From positions 930-8,813 of the forward strand of contig DCBC01000016.1 in assembly GCA_002313335.1 (NCBI GenBank): a stretch of 7,884 nucleotides of DNA, written 5' to 3'. Of this stretch, positions 1-6,777 are shown piece by piece. Source of the stretch: Porticoccaceae bacterium UBA1117. GTDB taxonomy: Bacteria; Pseudomonadota; Gammaproteobacteria; Pseudomonadales; Porticoccaceae. How positions within the stretch are numbered: position 1 is the first letter of the stretch; each line of letters starts with the position of its first letter. A model generated the notes under the pieces. That model had not been told where the DNA came from. It made no database searches and saw nothing but the letters and a program-made list of their open reading frames with translations. A program made the position numbers and the translations under genes.

Positions 1-25
1 GTTTAAACGACGATTCAGACAAGCA

Positions 26-976
26 TTAACGTTTTGCGAAAACCTGTCCCCAGCTCATCAAAAGCTCTTCCCAAAGCAACTGTTGATTTACCGTGCTGCC
101 AGAAACAATCATTTGATGCATATGATTGAGTCGGTCAAGAAACAAATACACATTTTGATTTGACTGCACTGCAGCATCTTGAGTGACAGCCAAGTGCAAA
201 TAGTTCATGAACCACTCAAGGGCAATGGCTGTATTAAGTTTGCTGCACTGCAAAGCGGCATCTATAAAAGATTGTTCGCCGCGTCTAACGGCCTCTATAA
301 CGCCTTCTAAAATTTGCTGGTCTTGTAAGGTGCCACTTTGAATATACTGCAACGCTAACAATGGACGCCCCGCAGCAACCTCAAGGGCCTTGTCGACATT
401 TGCATCATGCCCTGAGACTTCACTTAACCATTGACGTGCAGTGTCCAGAGGCGGCGGAAGCAAAGACTTCTTCTGACAGCGACTTCTAATAGTCGCTGAC
501 AACAAACTAGGCCTGTGGGCTACCAAAATAAGAAGCGTTTTTCCTTGCGGTTCTTCGAGACTTTTCAGTAGTGCGTTTGACGCACTTATATTCATTGCCT
601 CGCCTGGCACAATAATGGCGATTTTCCAACCACCCTGCTGGGCTGTCTTGTCCAGTGTGCTACATAATTTTCGAACATCACCAATCAGGATATCTTTACC
701 CTCATCAGCCGGTTGTAAAATAGATAAATCCGGATGGAACCCGGCAGACATGAGTTGGCAACTTTTGCACACACCGCACGCATAGTTATTCATTTCAGCC
801 GCACACAGTAATCGCTGCGCCAATGCGGTCGCGAGTCGTTCTTTTCCTATGCCGCTAGGCCCACTAATCAAGAGTGCGTGAGGCATTCTGCCTTGCTCTA
901 TGGTCTTATTTAAATCGCCCCAGACAGACTCATGCCAAGGTAATGGTAATGCTAGACCTGAACTAGAAACCTCCAC
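26..976 (-). CDS. holB: DNA polymerase III subunit delta' (clamp loader)
   Basis: This is the delta' subunit of the DnaX clamp-loader complex, which opens and loads the beta sliding clamp at the replication fork; it is a cytosolic AAA+ protein of 316 residues. A P-loop GPSGIGKE lies at residues 39-46. Four cysteines typical of the delta'/gamma zinc module are at 58, 67, 70 and 73, the NALLKSLEEP segment is at about 134-143, and the SRC motif is at 165-167. The P-loop ends in Lys-Glu rather than Lys-Ser/Thr and the Walker B acidic residues are degenerate, which fits the known non-hydrolysing role of delta'. The start is GTG at 974-976, one base after the tmk stop. A GGGGCAGGG ribosome-binding stretch sits just upstream inside the end of tmk, so the two genes are probably translationally coupled. 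It is the last gene visible in the leftward operon; in Pseudomonas pilZ follows, but only 25 uninformative bases remain here. Confidence 0.95.
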   Translation of the reverse strand: MEVSSSGLALPLPWHESVWGDLNKTIEQGRMPHALLISGPSGIGKERLATALAQRLLCAAEMNNYACGVCKSCQLMSAGFHPDLSILQPADEGKDILIGDVRKLCSTLDKTAQQGGWKIAIIVPGEAMNISASNALLKSLEEPQGKTLLILVAHRPSLLSATIRSRCQKKSLLPPPLDTARQWLSEVSGHDANVDKALEVAAGRPLLALQYIQSGTLQDQQILEGVIEAVRRGEQSFIDAALQCSKLNTAIALEWFMNYLHLAVTQDAAVQSNQNVYLFLDRLNHMHQMIVSGSTVNQQLLWEELLMSWGQVFAKR

Positions 977-977
977 G

Positions 978-1610
978 TTAGCCCTGCCCCTGCGTAAAGA
1001 AGCTTTCTAATGCCGTGGTGATATCACGCTGAACATCTGCGAGCGGTTTCGACGCATCGATAACAACACAGCGCTGGGGCTCATTAGCCGCGATGCTTAA
1101 GTAACCTTGCCGTACTCGCTCAAAAAACTCTGTTTGTTCTCGTTCAAAGCGATCAGGTGCGCTGCGCTGGCTCGCGCGTTGGAGACCAATCTCAACGGGA
1201 ATGTCTAAAATCAAGGTCAAATCTGGCCTCAAATCTGCTTGTACTAATCGTTCAAGGTGCGAAATTAATGCACTATCCATACCTCGCCCAAAACCCTGAT
1301 AGGCATAGGTTGCATCGGTAAAACGATCACACACTACGCAGCGGCCTGACTGGATGGCTGGGACTATAACTTGATCTAGATGTTGCGCTCTACCTGCAAA
1401 CATTAATAATAACTCAGCTGAGTTACACACCTTTTCATCCCGTGGTGTTAGCAATAACTCACGAATCTGCTCTGCAAGGGGCGTCCCTCCGGGCTCTCGC
1501 GTGGTGACAAAATCAACCTTTTGTTGGTTCAGCCACGTTTGGATAAACTCGATATTGGTTGTTTTTCCAACGCCCTCGGTGCCCTCAATAGTGATGAACT
1601 TGCCGTGCAT
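978..1610 (-). CDS. tmk: Thymidylate kinase (dTMP kinase)
   Basis: The enzyme phosphorylates dTMP to dTDP with ATP, a required step of dTTP synthesis in the cytosol. The 210-residue protein has a P-loop GTEGVGKT at 10-17, the REPGGT motif at 38-43 and the DRF motif at 95-97. Its arginine-bearing LID, RASQRSAPDRFE, lies at about 145-156. Arginines in the LID together with a P-loop lacking the extra basic residue match the bacterial (E. coli type II) class. The length is close to the E. coli enzyme. The start is ATG at 1608-1610, 23 bases after mltG ends, with a modest AGTAGG ribosome-binding sequence. Its 3' end encodes the ribosome-binding site of holB. The mltG-tmk-holB order is the usual gammaproteobacterial one. 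Confidence 0.97.
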   Translation of the reverse strand: MHGKFITIEGTEGVGKTTNIEFIQTWLNQQKVDFVTTREPGGTPLAEQIRELLLTPRDEKVCNSAELLLMFAGRAQHLDQVIVPAIQSGRCVVCDRFTDATYAYQGFGRGMDSALISHLERLVQADLRPDLTLILDIPVEIGLQRASQRSAPDRFEREQTEFFERVRQGYLSIAANEPQRCVVIDASKPLADVQRDITTALESFFTQGQG

Positions 1611-1633
1611 TTAATACCTACTTTTGCTCTGAG

Positions 1634-2674
1634 TTATTGGGGTGAAGATTGGTATTGTTTGTTGCGATAGTCTATTTGGTACTTTTGCACTGCTTTATTG
1701 TGTTCTTGCAGCGTATCAGAGAAATAATGTCCGCCATCACCTCTGGCTACGAAGTATAGGCTAGAACCCTCCTCAGGGTGAAGCGCAGCACGAATTGCAC
1801 CGGCACTTGGCATGGCAATAGGCGTCGGCGGTAAACCATTCACTCTGTAGGTATTGTAAGGCGTATATGCCTTTAGATCACTACGTCTAATATTACCGCG
1901 GTATTGGTCGCCCATGCCATAAATCACAGTAGGGTCGGTTTGAAGCCGCATGCCCTTCTTAAGACGCCGCACAAAAACACCCGCAATTCGGCCACGCTCA
2001 CTGACTAAACCAGTTTCTTTCTCAACAATTGACGCCATTATTAGGGCCTCATACGGCGTGTCATATGGAAGATTAAGCTCCCGCATTTCCCATTCATCAG
2101 CAAGAGTCTGCTGCATTTTAATATGCGCTTGCTTTAAGATATCAACAACAGAGTCATTAGATGTATAGGTGTAGGTATCCGGGAAAAACCAGCCCTCAGG
2201 ATTAACAACGTTTATATCTGCCCTTTTTAGTAGTGGTAAAGACTCATCGCCAATACTTGCCTGAAACTGCTCAATACTAGAAAGATGTGACAGCCATTGT
2301 TGGAACGCCCACCCTTCAGGAAAGGTAATACTTCTTCGAACTACCTGACCGCTGTTAAACTTTAGCAATAGCGATCTAGCCGTATCCTCGGCGGTTATCC
2401 AATAGTCTCCCGCTTGAATCTCTGTTTTATCAAAAATAACCGCATAAGCAGACATAACTCTGGGGTTGGTAATAATATTTTGAGCCGATAACTGTCGGTT
2501 AACCTGACCTAAGCTACTTCCTTTGGCGATTGTCCAAACTACACTTTCCTGGTTTGGCTTAGCTAAGGTAACGGGATCATCCATATGCTGGGTAATAAAA
2601 TAATAAAGCCAGCCACCCACTAACAGCGCGATTAGCAGAGCCAAAAAACTGATACGAATAATTAGTCTATTCAC
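1634..2674 (-). CDS. mltG: Endolytic murein transglycosylase (YceG family)
   Basis: This inner-membrane lytic transglycosylase cleaves nascent peptidoglycan glycan strands and is thought to terminate their elongation. From the GTG at 2672-2674 it has 346 residues: one N-terminal membrane helix (about 5-27, cytoplasm-in), a LysM-like subdomain (about 43-107) and then the YceG catalytic domain. Conserved blocks are NPEGWFFPDTY (158-168), ASIVEKET with the catalytic glutamate at 218, LQTDPTVIYG (244-253) and the YNTYRVNGLPPTPI segment. The frame also allows an earlier GTG at 2681-2683 (349 residues). I prefer 2674 because its GTG overlaps the pabC TGA as GTGA, a standard coupled-translation junction, and because it puts the catalytic Glu at 218 as in E. 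coli MltG. Neither start has a clear Shine-Dalgarno sequence, so expression probably relies on ribosomes finishing pabC. Confidence 0.94.
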   Translation of the reverse strand: MNRLIIRISFLALLIALLVGGWLYYFITQHMDDPVTLAKPNQESVVWTIAKGSSLGQVNRQLSAQNIITNPRVMSAYAVIFDKTEIQAGDYWITAEDTARSLLLKFNSGQVVRRSITFPEGWAFQQWLSHLSSIEQFQASIGDESLPLLKRADINVVNPEGWFFPDTYTYTSNDSVVDILKQAHIKMQQTLADEWEMRELNLPYDTPYEALIMASIVEKETGLVSERGRIAGVFVRRLKKGMRLQTDPTVIYGMGDQYRGNIRRSDLKAYTPYNTYRVNGLPPTPIAMPSAGAIRAALHPEEGSSLYFVARGDGGHYFSDTLQEHNKAVQKYQIDYRNKQYQSSPQ

Positions 2675-3558
2675 AAAAAGCACGAATAAAGCGTGCCAAG
2701 CATCGCCTGTAAGTCTTTTGTTGTCCGACCTATAGGATAATTAGCCATGACATCATCTCTGCTGGCCACACCGGTTACTGGCAATAAGCCTCTGATCGAA
2801 TTACACACAAATATTTCGCTTATCTCGGCCAGTTCAATCTCTTGAATGGTTTTCACCTCTAGCGCTAGGTTCAAACTTGGAAAAAGGGTATCGACCAATA
2901 TCGACCGCATAACCCCTGCCACTCCCGTCATTAAAATGCTCGGAGTAACCCACACGTCAGATCCCGTCTTCATAAATACATTGGCTGAGGTCGTTTCAAT
3001 GAGGCAACCCGAATAATCAAACATCAAGCCGTCATTACAGTCTGGTCGATGCGGCTCATTACGCGCGAGAACCTGCTCTAACCGATTGAGATGTTTTATT
3101 CCTGCCAATTGGGGATTAGTTGATAACTGACTATTACACCGCCAGAGCTTAATACCTAAAGACTTCTGCTCTGCTAGGTCCGTAGGGAGCGATGTATGGG
3201 TGATGATCAATCGTGGTGTCATCACATCAGGATTTTTATAACCTCTGCCGCCACTACCCGCTGTAAGAATAAGCTTTATGACGCAGCTAGCACTCTCGCT
3301 ATGCGCTAGGTCCACTAAAAACGTATTGAGCGACAACGCTACCTTTGAACGATTAACCTCTATACCTAGACATTTAGCTCCGATCATTAAACGATCTAGA
3401 TGAAGGTCCTCAAGCGCAATGACGCCATTGCTATAAAGCATGGACTCAAAGATACCATGCCCATAGGCGAGCCCTCGGTCAGAGTAAGGCAGACTAAGTC
3501 CATCGTCTGCTTCTTCATCAGCACGAGTATTCAATAATAGTTCGTCATCAATATGCAT
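2671..3558 (-). CDS. pabC: Aminodeoxychorismate lyase
   Basis: PabC converts 4-amino-4-deoxychorismate to p-aminobenzoate and pyruvate in folate synthesis. It is a fold-type IV PLP enzyme related to branched-chain and D-amino acid transaminases. Visible signatures are SDRGLAYGHGIFES (26-39), GSGGRGY (101-107), AGIKHLNRLEQVLAR (152-166) with Lys155 as the PLP lysine, and the ETTSANVF segment (188-195). The GSGGRGY and GIKHLNRLEQVL blocks are close to E. coli PabC, and the position before mltG supports lyase over transaminase. At 295 residues it is somewhat longer than the E. coli protein. The start is ATG at 3556-3558 with only a weak AGAG ribosome-binding sequence. It lies just downstream of the acpP terminator, so its transcription depends on readthrough or on a very short local promoter. 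The fabF gene that normally precedes it is absent. Confidence 0.9.
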   Translation of the reverse strand: MHIDDELLLNTRADEEADDGLSLPYSDRGLAYGHGIFESMLYSNGVIALEDLHLDRLMIGAKCLGIEVNRSKVALSLNTFLVDLAHSESASCVIKLILTAGSGGRGYKNPDVMTPRLIITHTSLPTDLAEQKSLGIKLWRCNSQLSTNPQLAGIKHLNRLEQVLARNEPHRPDCNDGLMFDYSGCLIETTSANVFMKTGSDVWVTPSILMTGVAGVMRSILVDTLFPSLNLALEVKTIQEIELAEISEIFVCNSIRGLLPVTGVASRDDVMANYPIGRTTKDLQAMLGTLYSCFL

Positions 3559-3584
3559 GGCTCTATTAAACAGAAATTTGAGGC

Positions 3585-3610
3585 AAAAAAAAACCGCCCT
3601 GATAGGACGG
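3585..3610 (-). terminator. Intrinsic terminator after acpP
   Basis: Read on the minus strand, CCGTCC (3605-3610) pairs with GGGCGG (3594-3599) across a 5-base loop, with one G-U pair in the 6-bp stem. Nine consecutive T follow (3585-3593). The hairpin begins 18 bases after the acpP stop, so it should release a short acpP message. It stands between acpP and pabC, where many relatives carry fabF. The plus-strand reading has only a short T run, so it looks one-directional. This is strong by eye; folding energy was not computed. Confidence 0.88.
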
Positions 3611-3628
3611 CCTTTAATACTTACAAAC

Positions 3629-3862
3629 TTAGCTGTTCGCGTTTATGTAGGTAATTGCGTCATTGACCGTCGCAATCTTCTCTGCTTCTTCATCTGGAAT
3701 CTCAGCATCAAACTCTTCTTCCAATGCCATAATCAACTCAACTGTATCCAGCGAATCTGCTCCGAGATCTTCTACAAAGGAGGACGTAACATTAACGTCT
3801 TCTTCTTTCACACCCAGTTGCTCTGCAACCATTTTTATAACGCGCTCTTGAATATTACTCAT
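3629..3862 (-). CDS. acpP: Acyl carrier protein
   Basis: AcpP carries growing acyl chains as thioesters on 4'-phosphopantetheine for fatty acid, phospholipid, lipid A and lipoate synthesis in the cytosol. The 77-residue acidic protein contains the [10 protein letters not shown] motif with the pantetheinylated serine at 37 (Met counted), and the family's helix II acidic patch follows. The frame is open 26 codons further upstream, to an ATG at 3940. The extension has no ACP homology, and MSNIQERV is the canonical N-terminus, so the start is ATG at 3860-3862. A GGAG lies 10 bases before it. A 161-bp upstream gap with candidate promoters and a terminator 18 bases downstream suggest that, besides operon readthrough, a separate short acpP message of roughly 360 nt is made, in keeping with the high abundance of ACP. 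Confidence 0.98.
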   Translation of the reverse strand: MSNIQERVIKMVAEQLGVKEEDVNVTSSFVEDLGADSLDTVELIMALEEEFDAEIPDEEAEKIATVNDAITYINANS

Positions 3863-3948
3863 CGTGTGTCCACTCCATATAAGGGATCTGATGCTTTTCT
3901 TGATACTGTGACTCGTGTCCCAGTAACGGCAATCGGTCATTTAACGAC

Positions 3949-3978
3949 GGCATTCTACCTTACAAATCGTAAAATGCC
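3949..3978 (-). repeat. Interrupted inverted repeat over the acpP promoter
   Basis: Arms GGCATTTTAC and GTAGAATGCC (minus-strand reading; plus positions 3969-3978 and 3949-3958) match as inverted repeats at 9 of 10 positions with a 10-base spacer. The only mismatch would be a U-G pair in RNA. The repeat covers most of the -35 box and the whole -10 box of the proximal acpP promoter. This could be an operator for a dimeric regulator or a hairpin in readthrough mRNA. No U-tract follows on either strand, so it does not look like a terminator. Confidence 0.6.
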
Positions 3979-3980
3979 AG
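3952..3980 (-). promoter_or_regulatory. Candidate sigma-70 promoter for acpP (proximal)
   Basis: On the minus strand a -35 CTGGCA (3975-3980, 4 of 6 consensus) and a -10 TAGAAT (3952-3957, 5 of 6) are separated by exactly 17 bases. The predicted start is near 3945, giving a leader of about 83 bases before the acpP ATG. In E. coli acpP is also known to have its own promoters in the fabG-acpP gap. The element lies within an interrupted inverted repeat. Confidence 0.6.
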
Positions 3981-3985
3981 TATCT

Positions 3986-4013
3986 ATTAAAAAAAATCTC
4001 ATGTAATTGACAA
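3986..4013 (-). promoter_or_regulatory. Candidate sigma-70 promoter for acpP (distal)
   Basis: On the minus strand TTGTCA (4008-4013, 5 of 6) is followed after 16 bases by TTTAAT (3986-3991, 5 of 6, but lacking the important A at position 2). It lies just after the fabG stop and upstream of the better-spaced proximal promoter. The surroundings are A/T rich, so a chance match is possible. Confidence 0.35.
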
Positions 4014-4023
4014 AATTTTTCAA

Positions 4024-4767
4024 TCAGGCCATGTACATCCCGCCATTAACATGAATAGTTTCACCCGTGATATAGCCTCCTGCGTCGCTAACCAAGAACT
4101 TAACAACTGCAGCAATTTCACTTGGCTTACCCAGTCGAGCAAGAGGTATATGCTCTAGCATTGAAGCCTTACTGTCCTCTGGAAGGTCATTAGTCATATC
4201 AGTCTCAATAAAACCTGGCGCTACTGAATTGACGGTAATACTTCGCGAGCCAAGCTCTTTTGCCAGCGCACGACTAAAACCTTCTACACCCGCCTTGGTG
4301 GCAGAATAATTACTCTGACCACCGTTTCCCATCGACCCGACAACAGAGCTAATCGTCACAATTCGACCCCAGTGCGCTTTGGTCATCGCTCTAACGCAAG
4401 CTTTTGATAATCGAAATACTGAGGTCAAGTTGGTATTGATCACGTCTAACCACTCTTCTTCTTTCATCCTTACCAGTAGATTATCTTTGGCAATCCCAGC
4501 ATTATTGATAAGAATCGTCGGCGCTCCAAACTGGTCAATAACGGCAGAAAGAAGGCTACTAATGGAGTCAGGGTCCGTGACGTTGAGAACCATACCTGAG
4601 CCCATGATCTTTGATGATTTAAAGCGCTCACAAATCTTCTCAGCCCCAGCTTGTGAGGTTGCTGTGCCAATGACAGTGTATCCGGCCAGCCCGAGTGCCT
4701 CAGCTATAGCCGCACCAATTCCACGGCTTGCACCGGTTACAAGAGCTACTCTAGATTGATCATTCAT
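4024..4767 (-). CDS. fabG: 3-oxoacyl-[ACP] reductase
   Basis: FabG is the NADPH-dependent reductase that turns beta-ketoacyl-ACP into (R)-3-hydroxyacyl-ACP in each round of fatty-acid elongation; it is a cytosolic tetramer of the short-chain dehydrogenase family. The 247-residue protein shows the cofactor motif TGASRGIG (11-18), NNAG (88-91) and the catalytic set Asn113, Ser141, Tyr154 and Lys158 (YSATK). It also has PGFIETDMT (184-192) and the C-terminal GGMYMA. Length is typical. The start is ATG at 4765-4767, 19 bases after fabD, with only a weak GGGT as ribosome-binding site. Its position between fabD and acpP is canonical and marks it as the housekeeping FabG rather than a paralogue. Confidence 0.97.
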   Translation of the reverse strand: MNDQSRVALVTGASRGIGAAIAEALGLAGYTVIGTATSQAGAEKICERFKSSKIMGSGMVLNVTDPDSISSLLSAVIDQFGAPTILINNAGIAKDNLLVRMKEEEWLDVINTNLTSVFRLSKACVRAMTKAHWGRIVTISSVVGSMGNGGQSNYSATKAGVEGFSRALAKELGSRSITVNSVAPGFIETDMTNDLPEDSKASMLEHIPLARLGKPSEIAAVVKFLVSDAGGYITGETIHVNGGMYMA

Positions 4768-4786
4768 GTGATATACCCAAAATAAG

Positions 4787-5725
4787 TTAGTTTAAAGACA
4801 CAAAAGCATTTTCTAGACTGTCTAAATCATCCGTAGCAAAGGATTTTAGCTCACGATCAATACGCTTAGAAAGGCCATTCAAAACCCGGCCCGGCCCGCA
4901 CTCAATAAGATTCTCTGCACCTCGCTCACTTAAGGTTCGGACACAGTCAACCCAACGCACGGGACTATAAATCTGTTCAATCATAAGATTCTTGATAAGA
5001 CTCGGGTCCGGCTCCACTTGTCCATTAACATTATGAACGACCGGAATCTTTGGCTCAATAAAGACAGTGGACTCAACTAGGCCCGTTAGTCGCTCAGCAG
5101 CAGGTTTCATTAGCGAGGTATGAAACGGTGCGCTAACAGGCAAAGGTAACGTGCGCTTGGCGCCGGCGGCTTTGCACAGCAACATTGCTTGTTCGACGGC
5201 CTTGGCTTCTCCGGCAATAACCACCTGCCCTGGGGCATTGTAATTTACTGCAGCTACCACACCGTAGATGCGCGCCTCGGCGCATACAGTGCGTATTGCT
5301 TCATCATCCAAGCCGATAATGGCGGCCATGGCACCAACGCCAACGGGTACAGCGTCTTGCATATAGGCCCCACGAGCTCGAACGATCGATACGGCATCTA
5401 CAAACTGCACCACACCGGCAGACACTAAAGCTGACCATTCACCCAAACTGTGCCCAGCGAGCTGAGCAGGCCTAGGACCACCCATTTGCTCCCACAGACG
5501 CCATATGGCGACGCTCGATGCCAGTAATAACGGTTGCGTCGTCTCTGTGAGGTTTAGTTCATCCTGAGTGCCCTCTTGGGCTAGGTTCCACAAATCATAG
5601 TTAAGCACTTCAGATGCTTCGGCGAACGTATCCAAAACGATACTATGAGTCTCACCTAACTCTTTAAGCATACCGACTTTCTGTGACCCCTGCCCTGGGA
5701 AAACAAACGCTAAATTATGTTTCAT
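4787..5725 (-). CDS. fabD: Malonyl-CoA:ACP transacylase
   Basis: FabD moves malonyl from CoA to ACP, supplying the extender unit for all condensations of type II fatty-acid synthesis. The 312-residue protein has FPGQGSQ (9-15) with the oxyanion-hole Gln12. The nucleophile elbow GHSLGE (91-96) carries Ser93, Arg118 binds the malonyl carboxylate, and SAPFHTSLM supplies the catalytic His202. The usual GHSLGEY/F is W here (residue 97), a mild change. The start is ATG at 5723-5725. It follows plsX after only 9 bases, so there is no room for the fabH found here in E. coli. Its ribosome-binding site lies in the last codons of plsX, implying coupling. Confidence 0.97.
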   Translation of the reverse strand: MKHNLAFVFPGQGSQKVGMLKELGETHSIVLDTFAEASEVLNYDLWNLAQEGTQDELNLTETTQPLLLASSVAIWRLWEQMGGPRPAQLAGHSLGEWSALVSAGVVQFVDAVSIVRARGAYMQDAVPVGVGAMAAIIGLDDEAIRTVCAEARIYGVVAAVNYNAPGQVVIAGEAKAVEQAMLLCKAAGAKRTLPLPVSAPFHTSLMKPAAERLTGLVESTVFIEPKIPVVHNVNGQVEPDPSLIKNLMIEQIYSPVRWVDCVRTLSERGAENLIECGPGRVLNGLSKRIDRELKSFATDDLDSLENAFVSLN

Positions 5726-5734
5726 GCGTTAAAA

Positions 5735-6766
5735 CTACTCCTTGTTAGTAATGATAAGTTTAGTCTCTAACAATGGCGCTAGCGCCTTGGGAAGATTTCG
5801 CTCCGCCGCCGATATCGCAACATCCAATGCATGACCAAAGGCTTTTGTCGAGGCACTTCCGTGACTTTTAACAACAACACCATTTAAACCCAGTAAATAA
5901 GCGCCATTATAGAGAGCCGGGTCTAGTTTTTTCTTTAGATCCTTGAAAGAGCGACTGATTAGACTCAAAGCAATACGCGCTAGCCAACTTTTACTAAACA
6001 ATTCTTCTAAAAGGGATTTAATCATACTTGCAAAGCCTTCAGATGTCTTAAGAGCAATATTGCCACTGAATCCATCACACACAACAATGTCCGCCACTCC
6101 CTCAAAAATACCGTCGCCTTCAACAAAGCCCTGATAATTTAAGTGAGTGTCATTCTCCAGTAAATCAGCTGCATGATGCAGATGAGCGCTGCCTTTCGTT
6201 TTTTCGACACCGACATTTAAAATCCGAATACTTGGATTGGGATTATTATCCAGTAATTGAGTAGCAAAGTTGGCCAGTACGGCAAACTGATACAGTTGCT
6301 CCGCTGAACATTCAATATTGGCGCCAAGATCTAGGACATAGGTACGCCCAGAAACAGTAGGAAAAGTAGTGCAAATAGCGGGACGAGAGATCCCAGGTAG
6401 GGTTTTGAGGCAAAACAGACCCAAAGCCATTAATGCCCCGGTATTCCCCGCACTTATGCAGGCATCAGCCTCTTGGTCAGAGACCGCTTTTACAGCGGAC
6501 CCCATCGAGGAACTTCTTTTAGATCGTAATACCGAAGAGGGCTTATCTGAGTCAGTAACATGGACATCGCAATGAATAACGCTAATACGATGAAGCACAG
6601 CCGAATCGCTATGAACCGCGAGTTCTTTTGTAACCGCACGCTCATCACCATAGACAAGCGCTTCAACGTTACTATTTTTCTTCAGGCAAGCAATCAGGGC
6701 AGGCACAACTACAGAGGGGCCAAACTCACCGCCCATAGCATCTACCGCAATCCTGAGTGAACTCAC
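5735..6766 (-). CDS. plsX: Phosphate acyltransferase PlsX
   Basis: PlsX converts acyl-ACP and phosphate into acyl-phosphate, the donor for PlsY in glycerol-3-phosphate acylation; it is a peripheral membrane protein. Conserved blocks, numbered from the TTG start, are DAMGGEFGP (10-18), SAGNTGAL (107-114), DLGAN (147-151), CDGFSGN (231-237) and KSHGSA (301-306). The C-terminal alpha-helical part is intact and the length is usual. The first codon is ambiguous: TTG at 6767-6769 (344 residues) and GTG at 6764-6766 (343) are adjacent and in frame. I chose GTG as the commoner initiator. Neither has a visible Shine-Dalgarno, and the start lies only a few bases after the rpmF stop, so translation is probably coupled to rpmF. 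The stop is TAG, followed 9 bases later by fabD. Confidence 0.95.
   Translation of the reverse strand: MSSLRIAVDAMGGEFGPSVVVPALIACLKKNSNVEALVYGDERAVTKELAVHSDSAVLHRISVIHCDVHVTDSDKPSSVLRSKRSSSMGSAVKAVSDQEADACISAGNTGALMALGLFCLKTLPGISRPAICTTFPTVSGRTYVLDLGANIECSAEQLYQFAVLANFATQLLDNNPNPSIRILNVGVEKTKGSAHLHHAADLLENDTHLNYQGFVEGDGIFEGVADIVVCDGFSGNIALKTSEGFASMIKSLLEELFSKSWLARIALSLISRSFKDLKKKLDPALYNGAYLLGLNGVVVKSHGSASTKAFGHALDVAISAAERNLPKALAPLLETKLIITNKE
5738..5743 (-). promoter_or_regulatory. Ribosome-binding site of fabD inside plsX
   Basis: The minus-strand AAGGAG is a full Shine-Dalgarno hexamer formed by the last two sense codons of plsX (Lys-Glu). It stands 12 bases before the fabD ATG, longer than the usual 5-9. 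No other ATG, GTG or TTG in the fabD frame lies closer to it, so the annotated start stands. Confidence 0.65.
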
Positions 6767-6777
6767 CAAAACAATAA

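Noticed and set aside
1..8. GTTTAAAC palindrome at the left edge
   Set aside because: It is an 8-base palindrome at the window border with no context. It cannot be distinguished from chance or a cloning site.
39..976. Degenerate Walker motifs of holB as a sign of a decaying gene
   Set aside because: The clamp-loader delta' subunit is known not to hydrolyse ATP. The frame is full length with the zinc cysteines and SRC motif intact.
1950..2168. Plus-strand 72-codon frame within mltG
   Set aside because: It is opposite conserved MltG sequence, with Ser/Arg-rich composition and no ribosome-binding site. It is a shadow of the real gene, as are similar plus-strand frames opposite fabG, fabD and plsX.
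3863..3940. A 26-codon N-terminal extension of acpP starting at ATG 3940
   Set aside because: ACP is strongly conserved from MSNIQERV onward. The extension crosses the untranslated leader and has no ACP-like sequence.
3557..4006. A plus-strand 149-codon open frame opposite acpP and its upstream gap
   Set aside because: It is antisense to the whole of acpP, has no recognisable motif and an unlikely Cys/Phe/Asn-rich composition, and ends inside the promoter gap. It is a shadow frame.
3989..4023. A/T hairpin just after the fabG stop followed by eight T on the minus strand, as a terminator
   Set aside because: The pairing is almost entirely A-T, and the T run begins about 10 bases beyond the stem instead of directly after it. 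It is not a credible terminator.
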